In this document: piece by piece, positions 1-7,593 of the stretch
Numbering within the stretch: position 1 is the first letter of the stretch
Layout of the letters: every line of letters begins with the position of its first letter
NCBI GenBank assembly: GCA_025937955.1
Contig: JAICQI010000094.1
Location: 1 to 11,991 of the forward strand
Direction: 5' to 3'
DNA from: Pyrinomonadaceae bacterium
Lineage (GTDB): Bacteria > Acidobacteriota > Blastocatellia > Pyrinomonadales > Pyrinomonadaceae
Length of the DNA stretch: 11,991 nt
Program-made: the position numbers and the translations under genes
The notes under the pieces: model-generated
What the model was told of the DNA's origin: nothing
Seen by the model: only the letters and a program-made list of their open reading frames with translations
Databases searched by the model: none

Positions 1-354
1 GAGAAGAAGATCGCGATGATCCTTGACGAAGAAGCGAAGCGCGCAGGGCTGACGGTAAAGACGGAGGTGATCTCTGCGTCGCCTGCGGCGGTCCTGCCCG
101 GCAACCGCGAATCAAATCTAGTGAAGATAGCGGAGGCGGTGCATCGCGCGATGGGTTTCGATCCTCCGATCGGAAACGCTGGTTCCAACAACTCCAGCGC
201 CGCGCTCCTGCAAGGCATCAACTCAATCTCAACCGGCGCCGGTCCGTGCAGCGACGCACACGCACTCACAGAGAACTGCGAGATCGAACCACTCTACAAA
301 GGAATTAAAAAGCTACTGCTACTCGAGGTCGCCCTCGCTGGTCTAGCTCAATAA
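1..354 (+). CDS. M20-family metallopeptidase, C-terminal fragment
   Basis: This is a partial gene: the frame is already open at base 1 and ends at TAA 352-354, so only the last 117 residues are visible. The fragment resembles the C-terminal part of M20 (dipeptidase/aminoacylase-type) zinc peptidases. It has a GNAGSNNSSAALLQGINS stretch where the family usually has a GSTDAN...LGIPA segment, then a glycine-rich turn. Next comes DAHALTE, matching the position of the conserved GAH..(D/E)E metal-binding histidine. It closes with the typical LYKGIKKLLLLEVALAGL helix. M20 enzymes hydrolyse peptides or N-acylated amino acids with two metal ions; the substrate cannot be read from this piece. It converges on the polysaccharide operon and is probably unrelated to it. 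The ATG at 16 is an internal methionine, not the likely start. Confidence 0.75.
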   Translation, partial: EKKIAMILDEEAKRAGLTVKTEVISASPAAVLPGNRESNLVKIAEAVHRAMGFDPPIGNAGSNNSSAALLQGINSISTGAGPCSDAHALTENCEIEPLYKGIKKLLLLEVALAGLAQ

Positions 355-360
355 TAGTTA

Positions 361-436
361 AGCCACAGATTTACACGGATTTCATTCACAGATTTAATTA
401 AAAATCCGTGAATGAAATCCGTGTAAATCTGTGGCT
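361..436. repeat. Near-perfect 35-bp inverted repeat built of CACRGATTT units
   Basis: Arms 361-395 and 402-436 are reverse complements with a single mismatch (A390 opposite C407) and a 6-nt AT loop (396-401). Each arm contains three copies of CAC(A/G)GATTT: at 364-372, 374-382 and 387-395 directly, and at 402-410, 415-423 and 425-433 inverted. It sits between two convergent stop codons (354 and 441) and fills almost the whole intergenic space. RNA from either strand would form a long, stable hairpin, so a bidirectional terminator or mRNA 3'-end stabiliser is plausible. The internal repetition suggests a dispersed repeat family rather than a plain terminator. The symmetry is read directly from sequence; the function is inferred. 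Confidence 0.85.
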
Positions 437-440
437 AAAA

Positions 441-2000
441 TCAGTGACCCTCGCCGCCGAGCATCACGAATCCGGTGCGCAGGATGATCTTGAGATCGAG
501 CAGTAGCGACCAGTTCTCAATGTAAAAGAGGTCGAGTCGAACCATTTCTTCAAACGGCAAACGGTTTCTGCCGGACACCTGCCACAAACCTGTCAGCCCC
601 GGTTTCATGTCGAGTCGTTTTCGATGCCACAGCTCGTAGGCTTCGACTTCGTATGGAATCGGCGGTCGTGGTCCAACCAGGCTCATGTCGCCTGACAGGA
701 CGTTCAAAAGTTGTGGCACTTCGTCGAGACTGATCCGTCGCAATGCCTTTCCGATGCGCGTGATGCGTGGATCGGCAAGCAGCTTGTAAGCCGGCTTGGT
801 CTCGTTTCCTAAATTCGCTTCGGCGCGTCCGGCGATAAAAGCGCGCTGGTACTCGCGATGAAGCTCGGGATCGGCGCCGGCTTTCATCGTGCGAAACTTG
901 TAGAGCAGAAACAGCCGCCCATCCATGCCAACGCGTTCCTGTGTGTAGAACACCGGACCTTTGGAATCGAGTTTTATGAGTAACGCAATCAGCAGCCACA
1001 CCGGAAACAACAACGTAATGGCTAAAGCAGCGACGATCAGATCGAAACTGCGCTTTAAGATTCGCGCACCGCTGGATAACGGTTCGCGAAAGAGACGGAT
1101 CATCGGCAACACGCCAATCTGATCAATCTCGGTCTTGCGTGGCAGGCAGTTGAACAGGCTGGGCGCAATGCGAAACTCGACGCCCCGGCGCCGGCCGCAG
1201 CGCATCATCACTTCAAAAAGCGCGTCGCCATTCACCTGCGGGTCGGCAATGATTACCTCGTTTGCGCCGGAATCGCGAATCACGTCAGGCAGTGATTCGA
1301 GCGTGCCGATGATTGGCACGTCTTCGTAGCTGAGACTCGCTGCGGGTGCGCTTGGCGTCGTTTCAACAACGCCGATGACGCGATAACCGAGCGCGGGCCG
1401 TTCGCGCATTTCACGAATGAACAATGAGGCTTCCGGGCCGCGTCCGACTACAAGCGTAGGGATCAAATTGATCTGCCGGCTGCGCACAAACGTCTGCACC
1501 GCACGCATGACGAAGCGCACCACACCGACAATGATCAGCACTATAAAGAAGTCGGCAACAAAAACTCCGCGCGCGTAAGAGAACGCACGAAACTCGAAAC
1601 CGCCGCGATACAAAAACGCGGCGGCAACGATCAGCAGCGATCCGATTGCGGTAGCTTTGAAGATGCGAATAGCGTCATCGACAAACGAGAACTCGCCGCG
1701 CACGCGATAAAGATCGCAGTAACGAAAACTCAGCAGGCGAATAACTACAACGAACACCAGCAGCGCGCCATAAGGAGCAAAGCGATTGCTCCACGCCAGA
1801 CCTCCCCCCGGGGCAAACACCGAAACGCCTTCGCGTGCGTAAAAGGCCAGCATGAACGAGACCGCCGCTGCTAAGGCATCCGCAACAACCAGCCCGACCT
1901 TCACGGTAGGCACAATCCACCTCGGCGCGCGACCTGAAACGCGGACGCGGCTCGGATCGATTAGTGTTTGTCGAGTTCGTTCAGCTCGCACAAAGATCAC
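441..2000 (-). CDS. Polyprenyl-phosphate sugar phosphotransferase (WbaP/WcaJ-like initiating enzyme)
   Basis: This enzyme transfers a sugar-1-phosphate from a nucleotide sugar to undecaprenyl phosphate at the inner membrane, the first step of repeat-unit assembly. The 519 residues show the full long architecture. Four hydrophobic segments lie near 30-53, 75-92, 113-131 and 146-166. A Rossmann-like CoA_binding_3 region follows at about 180-290, with VVGRGPEASLF at its start. Another membrane segment spans about 319-343. The catalytic bacterial sugar-transferase domain then carries KFRTM (368-372), DEVPQLLNVL (426-435), GPRP (443-446) and KPGLTGLWQVSGRN (466-479). The start is GTG at 2000-1998, overlapping the TGA of the upstream gene (GTGA); a second GTG three codons in is an alternative. 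It is the last gene of the operon. The sugar donor cannot be predicted from sequence alone. Confidence 0.95.
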   Translation of the reverse strand: MIFVRAERTRQTLIDPSRVRVSGRAPRWIVPTVKVGLVVADALAAAVSFMLAFYAREGVSVFAPGGGLAWSNRFAPYGALLVFVVVIRLLSFRYCDLYRVRGEFSFVDDAIRIFKATAIGSLLIVAAAFLYRGGFEFRAFSYARGVFVADFFIVLIIVGVVRFVMRAVQTFVRSRQINLIPTLVVGRGPEASLFIREMRERPALGYRVIGVVETTPSAPAASLSYEDVPIIGTLESLPDVIRDSGANEVIIADPQVNGDALFEVMMRCGRRRGVEFRIAPSLFNCLPRKTEIDQIGVLPMIRLFREPLSSGARILKRSFDLIVAALAITLLFPVWLLIALLIKLDSKGPVFYTQERVGMDGRLFLLYKFRTMKAGADPELHREYQRAFIAGRAEANLGNETKPAYKLLADPRITRIGKALRRISLDEVPQLLNVLSGDMSLVGPRPPIPYEVEAYELWHRKRLDMKPGLTGLWQVSGRNRLPFEEMVRLDLFYIENWSLLLDLKIILRTGFVMLGGEGH

Positions 2001-3004
2001 TCGAATATGAGTCGTACAACTTCATCGATAACTTCGCGAGATCCGCGAGGATTTGCAGAGCCCTTCTTCTTGATTCGCAACTGGCGCAGGTCATCAGTGC
2101 TCGTGATCCGTTGCAACCTGCCTTCGTTTACCAGTCCTTCGTCGACTGCCGCCCACTTGCCTGCGTAGATACTCGCGGCAGGCACACCGAGGGCGGCCGC
2201 CTCCCGATTGATCGTTCCTCCCGCGCTGATCACCAGATCGCTCGCCGCGATCAAATTCGCTCCGTGTAGCGGCGCCGCGGGAATAATCACGCCCTTATCC
2301 GCATACGCTGCACGCTGAGCCTCGTTGCGCGGCAGCAGTATCACCTGCACGTTCTCATTTGCGCGCAGCATCGTCAACGCTTCGTCAAACAACGTATTCT
2401 GAAACCGATGATACAACGCATCATGTGCCGGTGGGCGCATCAGGACCAGCACATTATCGGGTTTGATACCAAGCTCAGACAACTGCGCATCAAACGACGG
2501 GTCCGCCTGAAAGCCTGCCAGGTAAACATCTTCCTTCGTCCCTTGATAGCGTCGCACCTTTCGCGCCCGCGCCCCAAAACGTCGCAAACGCTGCTCTGGA
2601 AAACTTGCCGGTACGATTACGCGGGAGGCAAAGCGAAAGGCGAGGTGGTTCGCCGGTTGATACTCGTAATCCATCAACGTGATGGTCCTGAGCCCCAGCA
2701 TGCGGGCCGCCACAATCTGTGAATAGGAATTGTGACTGACGGCCAGATCGAATCGTCTCGCGCGCGCCCACGTGGCCAGCGCCCACGCGCGACTCACCAG
2801 GCTCCCCGCCTTCGCGGACACGGCGCGTCCGGCATGTGCGCCAACAACCTGCGGCTCAAATCCCGCCGCGCGCGCGAGTGGAATCGTCTCCGCAAACTCT
2901 CTCGCGGTGACCTCTATCTCATGCCCCTGTGCGGCAAACCGGTTAGCTAAGGCTCTGAAAAATGGGACGTGAGGCGAGTTTGCAAGATCGATCCAAAGAC
3001 GCAT
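1997..3004 (-). CDS. DUF354 family protein, GT-B / UDP-GlcNAc 2-epimerase-like fold
   Basis: The 335-residue protein begins MRLWIDLANSPHVPFFRAL, the hallmark N-terminus of DUF354. That family has the two-Rossmann-domain GT-B architecture related to MurG and to UDP-GlcNAc 2-epimerases. A C-terminal glycine-rich segment, AGGTINREAAALGVP (261-275), matches the nucleotide-sugar-binding loop region of such folds. No signal peptide or membrane segment is visible. The function of DUF354 is not established; a glycosyltransferase or nucleotide-sugar epimerase role in the pathway is inferred from fold and context. The ATG at 3004 fits the family N-terminus and lies 7 bp after the upstream stop, with GGTGA just ahead. 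A longer frame from TTG at 3028 would add eight unconserved residues and overlap the upstream gene by 17 bp, so it is less likely. The 3' end overlaps the next gene by 4 bp. Confidence 0.85.
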   Translation of the reverse strand: MRLWIDLANSPHVPFFRALANRFAAQGHEIEVTAREFAETIPLARAAGFEPQVVGAHAGRAVSAKAGSLVSRAWALATWARARRFDLAVSHNSYSQIVAARMLGLRTITLMDYEYQPANHLAFRFASRVIVPASFPEQRLRRFGARARKVRRYQGTKEDVYLAGFQADPSFDAQLSELGIKPDNVLVLMRPPAHDALYHRFQNTLFDEALTMLRANENVQVILLPRNEAQRAAYADKGVIIPAAPLHGANLIAASDLVISAGGTINREAAALGVPAASIYAGKWAAVDEGLVNEGRLQRITSTDDLRQLRIKKKGSANPRGSREVIDEVVRLIFE

Positions 3005-3011
3005 TGCTGGA

Positions 3012-4028
3012 TCACCATTGGATCTCAACCAACCTGCCGCGATCGCGCAAAGACGTTTCTGCTGCCTCGATCATGTTTACCAGGCGCAGCCCTGCTGGTC
3101 CATCCGTCTCCGGCTGCTTGTTGTTTTCGATGCAGTCGATGAAGTGCAGCGTTTCGGTTTGCAGCGCTTCGGTGTTGTCGAGTCGCGGCGCCCACATATC
3201 ACCGGATCGGTAACTGACCAGCATCTTGTAAACGTCTTCCGCACGTCCCGGTGTGATGTTGATGCCTTTGTCGTAGACTTTGAGCTTCTCGCTTGGCTCG
3301 AGATCGTCGTAGAGAATCATCTTCTCACTGCCACCGATCAACGTGTGCCGCACTTTCACGGGCGTCAACCAGTTCACATGCACGTGAGCAATTTGGGCGC
3401 TGGCGAAGAACAACGTAATGTACGCTACGTTTTCCGGCTGACCCGGCACGTGGCTGATTCCGGTGGCCGAGATCGCGACCGGTTTGGCAGGCAACACGCA
3501 ATCCATGATCGAGAGATCGTGAATTGCGAGGTCCCAGATTACGTTCACGTCGTGTTGAAACAGTCCGAGATTAACGCGTACCGCGTCGTAATAATAGATC
3601 TCACCCAGTTGCCCGGAACCGATCAACTCGCGAATCTTGCGCACTGCATCTGTGTAAACAAACGTGTGGTCCACGAGAAGAACGAGGTTTCGCGCCGCGG
3701 CTTCGTCGACCAGTTTGCGCGCCTGATCCGATCTTGCCGCCAATGGTTTTTCGACCAGCACGTGTTTGCCGGCTTTCAACGCGGACATCGCCAGATCAAA
3801 ATGCGACGTAACCGGCGTGGCGATGACTACTGCATCGATCTCCGGATCGTTGATCAAGCCGGGCGCGTCGCTGCACGTCTTGATTCCCGGGTAAATTTTT
3901 CCTAACGACGATAGGCGCTCGTCGCGCAAATCGCAGACTCTCGTCACGGCGGAGCCCGGCGCCGCCATGAAATTCCGCACCAGGTTCGGGCCCCAGTAGC
4001 CGTAACCGATTACACCAACTTTGATCAT
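3012..4028 (-). CDS. Gfo/Idh/MocA-family NAD(P)-dependent sugar oxidoreductase (WlbA/WbpB-like)
   Basis: The 338 residues start with a Rossmann dinucleotide-binding motif, GVIGYGYWG (5-13). The family signature EKP follows at 93-95 within HVLVEKPLA, supplying the catalytic lysine. A WDLAIHD segment (165-171) carries the usual conserved histidine. The C-terminal half is the alpha/beta substrate domain. The gene overlaps the upstream acetyltransferase by ATGA (4025-4028). An oxidoreductase of this family next to a hexapeptide acetyltransferase is the arrangement seen for WlbA/WlbB or WbpB/WbpD. There the oxidoreductase makes the 3-keto form of UDP-GlcNAc uronic acid before amination and acetylation. 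The family assignment is firm; the WlbA-type substrate is an inference from the neighbour, and other NDP-sugar dehydrogenases remain possible. No aminotransferase gene is present in the window. Confidence 0.9.
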   Translation of the reverse strand: MIKVGVIGYGYWGPNLVRNFMAAPGSAVTRVCDLRDERLSSLGKIYPGIKTCSDAPGLINDPEIDAVVIATPVTSHFDLAMSALKAGKHVLVEKPLAARSDQARKLVDEAAARNLVLLVDHTFVYTDAVRKIRELIGSGQLGEIYYYDAVRVNLGLFQHDVNVIWDLAIHDLSIMDCVLPAKPVAISATGISHVPGQPENVAYITLFFASAQIAHVHVNWLTPVKVRHTLIGGSEKMILYDDLEPSEKLKVYDKGINITPGRAEDVYKMLVSYRSGDMWAPRLDNTEALQTETLHFIDCIENNKQPETDGPAGLRLVNMIEAAETSLRDRGRLVEIQW

Positions 4029-4504
4029 CTCTTTTTCCGGACGTCGCCGATGACGCGCGCGGGCACGCCGGCCACAATGGCGAAGTCGGGCACGTCTTTC
4101 GTGACAACGGCGCCTGCTCCGATTAAAGCACTTTCACCAACGGTGATGCCGGCAATGATCGTCGCGTTACTGCCGATGCTCGCTCGTTTCCTGATCGTCG
4201 TCTTCACCACTTGCCAATCAGCTTCGGTTTGCGGCGTGCCATCAACGTTCACTGCGATCGGATAGATGTCGTTCGTGAACATCACGCCGTGACCGATGAA
4301 GCACTCGTCTTCAATCGTCACGCCTTCGCAGACAAAACTGTGCGAAGAGATCTTGCAACGTGCGCCGATGCTCGCATTCTTCTGAATCTCAACGAACGCG
4401 CCGATCTTCGTTTCTGGTCCGATGGAGCAACCGTAAAGGTTGACCAGATCGGGCTGAAAGATACGGACGTCGTGTCCCAATGTTACATCTGCGGCGATTG
4501 GCAT
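4025..4504 (-). CDS. Hexapeptide-repeat (left-handed beta-helix) acyltransferase, WlbB/WbpD-like
   Basis: The 159 residues are nearly all imperfect hexapeptide repeats of the [I/V]G.... type: SIGPETKIGAFVEI (27-40), SIGARCKI (45-52), VTIEDECFIGHGV (62-74), and ASIGSNATIIAGITVGESALIGAGAVV (108-134). It ends in the classic AGVPARVIG (145-153). This is a trimeric left-handed beta-helix transferase using acetyl-CoA or another acyl-CoA. The insertion at about 75-100 (FTNDIYP...) is typical of sugar N-acetyltransferases of the WlbB/WbpD group. It probably N-acetylates an amino sugar nucleotide in the cytoplasm. It starts at ATG 4504, three bases after the upstream stop, and overlaps the next gene by ATGA. 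There is no strong Shine-Dalgarno sequence, which suits translational coupling. Confidence 0.92.
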   Translation of the reverse strand: MPIAADVTLGHDVRIFQPDLVNLYGCSIGPETKIGAFVEIQKNASIGARCKISSHSFVCEGVTIEDECFIGHGVMFTNDIYPIAVNVDGTPQTEADWQVVKTTIRKRASIGSNATIIAGITVGESALIGAGAVVTKDVPDFAIVAGVPARVIGDVRKKR

Positions 4505-4507
4505 TCG

Positions 4508-5650
4508 TCAGTGCTGCTCTTCGAGCAAACGCGACAGCGCATAGAGCATCCACGCCTGGCTCCAGCGCATGTAGGGCTTGCGAACGGTATAGAAACGTCG
4601 GCGTTGATAATAGAAGAACCCGCGTCTGTCGCGCAGGTGCTGAATCGTCCAGCTTGCCACTTTCTGGGCCAGCTGCACAGCATCGTGGTCGAGCTTGCGA
4701 CATTCGAGCAAAGTAACGATGGCGCTGGCTGCTGCGTGTGCATCCGCTGGATAAGGGTCGTCATGGTAGTATTTCGGCCAACCCTCCGCAAGAAAGAAGT
4801 TGTGCTTCCAGAATTGATAGCCACCCTCCAGTGCTGGTTGAAACTCCGAACCGCGTGGCGAAGCGGTGACGATGCGCTGTAGTGAAAAGAGAATGTAAGC
4901 GGTGTGGAAGCTATCGATCCACGCTTGTTTCGGCTCGGCGCCGTAGAACCAGGAGCCGTCCGCCCGCTGGTTGTTGACTACGTAACGTGTTGCACGTTCG
5001 GCGGATTCGAGCAGTTCGCCCTCGCCTGTCAACTTACCAACGCATGAAAGCACTTCCGCGGCGAGTAGACTCGCGTTGAAGATACGCGTGTCGCTGTTTG
5101 GAGCGTAACTGAAACAGAGCTCCGTTTTGTTATCGACGACACGCGGCAGATCTCTCAATATAAACTCGCAGACACTGCGCGCCTCATCCTGTAAATCTCC
5201 TTCGATTAACGCACGCGCCGCGAACGCAGTCGGCACTATTGTCGGCGTCCCTCGCGCTGCGAAAAAATTCCGGCTCTGCCAGTCAAAGTTGTAACCCCAC
5301 GCCGCGCCGCTGTAGCTATAGCTATTGAGTTTCATCGACAACAACGCATCGAGCAGAACTCGCGCCTGAATCTCAGATTCTTGCGTCCTCAGGCGCCTGT
5401 AGTCACTAATCGCGGCGAGCGCAAACAGCGCAATCCCCTTGGCATTGCGGTCCACCGGCACACGCGTCAACCCACGGACATCAACAGGAGATCGTTTGAT
5501 GAGTTGAGTCCAGATAAAACGCGCGTTGCGTGATTGGGCCAGCGGCGTCGCTTGAAAGAGACGGCTGTTGAGCGCATCGAAGGGATCATGTCCTGCAAAG
5601 TCGTGCGCGCGACACCAGGCGAGGAGTTCGTCGTAAGCGGTCTGAAACAA
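4508..5650 (-). CDS. Uncharacterised polysaccharide-cluster protein, probable all-helical toroid fold
   Basis: I do not firmly recognise this 380-residue protein. It is rich in helices with recurring aromatic and small-residue patterns: WGYNFDWQSR (118-127), GTPTIVPTAF (134-143), NNQRADGSWFYG (226-237), AWIDSFHTAY (243-252), YPADAHAAA (300-308) and RWSQAWMLYAL (362-372). The ADGSW-type and W..D.FHT segments recall alpha/alpha-toroid enzymes such as six-hairpin glycosidases, polysaccharide lyases or prenyltransferase-like repeats. Related proteins in polysaccharide loci may be the ones labelled VpsJ-like, but that is recalled, not verified. No signal peptide or membrane segment is visible, so it is probably cytoplasmic. 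The start is taken as TTG 5650-5648: an in-frame TAA lies just upstream (5662-5660, also the stop of asnB), AGGT precedes it, and the next methionine is at residue 106. It is embedded in the operon with gaps of 9 bp and 3 bp. Confidence 0.8.
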   Translation of the reverse strand: MFQTAYDELLAWCRAHDFAGHDPFDALNSRLFQATPLAQSRNARFIWTQLIKRSPVDVRGLTRVPVDRNAKGIALFALAAISDYRRLRTQESEIQARVLLDALLSMKLNSYSYSGAAWGYNFDWQSRNFFAARGTPTIVPTAFAARALIEGDLQDEARSVCEFILRDLPRVVDNKTELCFSYAPNSDTRIFNASLLAAEVLSCVGKLTGEGELLESAERATRYVVNNQRADGSWFYGAEPKQAWIDSFHTAYILFSLQRIVTASPRGSEFQPALEGGYQFWKHNFFLAEGWPKYYHDDPYPADAHAAASAIVTLLECRKLDHDAVQLAQKVASWTIQHLRDRRGFFYYQRRRFYTVRKPYMRWSQAWMLYALSRLLEEQH

Positions 5651-5659
5651 TCCGTGTGT

Positions 5660-7588
5660 TTACCTGGCGATGGAAGTCTCGATGCGCCGCGGTGTTTCGA
5701 CAAAGCTTTCGTGCCACAACTCGAACATCAGCAGCGTCCAGAGCAGCTTGCGATGATTCGCCACGCCGCGTTCGTGTTCGTCCTGCAACCGCGCTACGTA
5801 ATCGGCATTGAAAACTCCCGCGCGCCGCACGCGTTCAGGTGACAATAGATCTCTCGCGAGCGGCCGCAACTTGACCTTCAACCATTCCGCTACCGGAACT
5901 CCAAAACCCTTCTTACCACGACGCGTCACAAACGGCGGCAACAATCCGTGCACCGCTTTCTTCAGAATGTACTTCGTCTTATGGCCACGGAGTTTGTAGT
6001 GACACGGCAGTGACGCCGCAAACTCCGCCACTCTTGGATCGAGAAACGGCGCCCGCACTTCCAGCGACACCGCCATGCTCGCTCGATCGACTTTCGTCAG
6101 AATGTCTTCGGCGAGATAAAGACGCGTATCAATGCTCTGCATGCGCGTGACGAGATTGTCGCTGTCGCACTCTTCCGCGATCTGTCGCGCTTGCGCATAG
6201 ATCTCGCTGTCTGTCACCGCCAAAGCTTCCCGCGTCAGCAACTGCAACTGCTCTTCCGGCGTGAAAGATCCAAACCAAACGTGATGCCGCGCGACCGTGT
6301 CGTACTTCGCGCCAGTGACGAACCGGAGCGCCTTGTAATCGAATGACAGATTCTTCGTCTTGACCGGCAAGCGCCTGACCATCGGCTCAATAACTCCGGT
6401 TTGCAAGAACCGCGGCATGCGTTTGTAGAGCTCCGCCCAACGTAATCCGGCGTACATCGGATATCCCGCAAACAATTCATCACCGCCATCGCCTCCCAAA
6501 GCGACGGTCACGTGTTTGCGTGTGAAGCGAGAAAGAAGGTAAGTCGGTACGAGTGAGGGATCGCTAAATGGTTCATCCATCCACGCGCCAATCTCGCTGA
6601 CGAGATTCGCCGCGAGGTTTGCACTCAAACGTTCCTCGTGGTGGTCCGTGCCTAGAAACTTCGCGACGCCGCGCGCGTACGCCGATTCATCGAACGAAGC
6701 TTCCGCAAATGAAATCGAAAATGTTTTGACTGCTTCCGGTGACGCAGCCACGGCCAGCGCTGCCACGCTCGAGGAATCAACGCCACCTGACAAGAGCACA
6801 CCTAACGGTACGTCGGACACCAAACGCATACGCACGGCGTCTGCCATCAGCTCGCGCAGGTGTTCGGCTGCGTCGTCTTCAGATGGCAGAGGATCGGCTG
6901 TTTTGTAACTGAGTTGCCAGTATCTTTCGACAGTTACTCGCCCGTCCTCGAGCGTGAGTTTGTGGGCGGCCGGAAGCTTGTTGATGCCTTCGTAGATCGA
7001 GAGTGGCGCTGGGACGTAGTCAAACGACAAATACTGTCGCAGTGCCTGGAGATTGAGCGCCGGCTTCACTGCCGGGTGGGCCAACAAGACCTTCGGTTCC
7101 GAAGCAAACAGCAGCGTGTTGTCGAAGACGCCCCAGTAAAGTGGCTTCTCACCGAAGCGATCGCGCGCGATAAGCAAGCGGCGTCGTTTACTGTCCCACA
7201 AAGCGAACGCGAACATGCCGTTGAGCTCGCGAGTCATCGCGTCGCCGTACTCTTCGTAGAGGTGCGGCAACACTTCCGTGTCTGATGCGCTGTGAAATGT
7301 GTGTCCGCGTCGTTCGAGGTCCGCGCGCAGCTCGCGATAGTTGTAGATCTCACCGTTGAGAACTACGGCAACGCTCCTGTCTTCGTTGAATACCGGTTGT
7401 TCCCCGGTAACGAGGTCGATGATCGCGAGCCGGCGCATTCCAAGTGCGACGCCGTTGCTGGCAAATAGTCCTTCCGAATCAGGACCGCGATGGACCATGC
7501 GCTCACACATGGCGTGCAGCAGTTCTTCGGCGCCCTCAGGCGGGGGTGCGTGAGAATCGAGAGTGGCCCAACCGGTGATACCGCACAT
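5660..7588 (-). CDS. asnB: Glutamine-hydrolysing asparagine synthase-type amidotransferase
   Basis: The 642 residues combine two domains. The N-terminal class II glutamine amidotransferase starts MCGITG, so Cys2 is the nucleophile after methionine removal. It has the expected HRGPDSEG (33-40), MRRLAIIDL (51-59), NGEIYNY (78-84) and SDTEV (102-106). The C-terminal synthetase has the ATP-pyrophosphatase motif SGGVDSSS (267-274) and GGDGGDELFAGY (365-376). Family members use glutamine-derived ammonia to amidate an adenylated carboxylate, classically aspartate. Placed among sugar genes, it may be a dedicated enzyme that amidates a uronic acid, as proposed for WbpS-type proteins, or another EPS-associated amidotransferase. 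The slightly long size also fits exosortase-associated members, but no exosortase or PEP-CTERM gene is visible. The family call is certain; the acceptor is not. It starts at ATG 7588, five bases after the GT2 stop. Confidence 0.95.
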   Translation of the reverse strand: MCGITGWATLDSHAPPPEGAEELLHAMCERMVHRGPDSEGLFASNGVALGMRRLAIIDLVTGEQPVFNEDRSVAVVLNGEIYNYRELRADLERRGHTFHSASDTEVLPHLYEEYGDAMTRELNGMFAFALWDSKRRRLLIARDRFGEKPLYWGVFDNTLLFASEPKVLLAHPAVKPALNLQALRQYLSFDYVPAPLSIYEGINKLPAAHKLTLEDGRVTVERYWQLSYKTADPLPSEDDAAEHLRELMADAVRMRLVSDVPLGVLLSGGVDSSSVAALAVAASPEAVKTFSISFAEASFDESAYARGVAKFLGTDHHEERLSANLAANLVSEIGAWMDEPFSDPSLVPTYLLSRFTRKHVTVALGGDGGDELFAGYPMYAGLRWAELYKRMPRFLQTGVIEPMVRRLPVKTKNLSFDYKALRFVTGAKYDTVARHHVWFGSFTPEEQLQLLTREALAVTDSEIYAQARQIAEECDSDNLVTRMQSIDTRLYLAEDILTKVDRASMAVSLEVRAPFLDPRVAEFAASLPCHYKLRGHKTKYILKKAVHGLLPPFVTRRGKKGFGVPVAEWLKVKLRPLARDLLSPERVRRAGVFNADYVARLQDEHERGVANHRKLLWTLLMFELWHESFVETPRRIETSIAR

Positions 7589-7593
7589 AATGC

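Noticed and set aside
361..436. The inverted repeat considered as an insertion-sequence end or a CRISPR fragment
   Set aside because: There is no transposase nearby, no target-site duplication that I can see, and no repeat-spacer pattern; the units are too short and form one palindrome.
3018..3905. Long plus-strand open frame of 295 codons opposite the oxidoreductase gene
   Set aside because: It is a codon-bias shadow of a gene with full Gfo/Idh/MocA motifs; its translation has no recognisable domain and no ribosome binding site context.
4211..4882. Plus-strand frame of 223 codons across the acetyltransferase and toroid-like genes
   Set aside because: It is an antisense shadow; both minus-strand genes are supported by motifs and operon spacing.
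5660..7588. Exosortase A-associated amidotransferase as a firm call
   Set aside because: Length is compatible, but no exosortase or PEP-CTERM gene is visible and the motifs do not discriminate, so only the general AsnB family is claimed.
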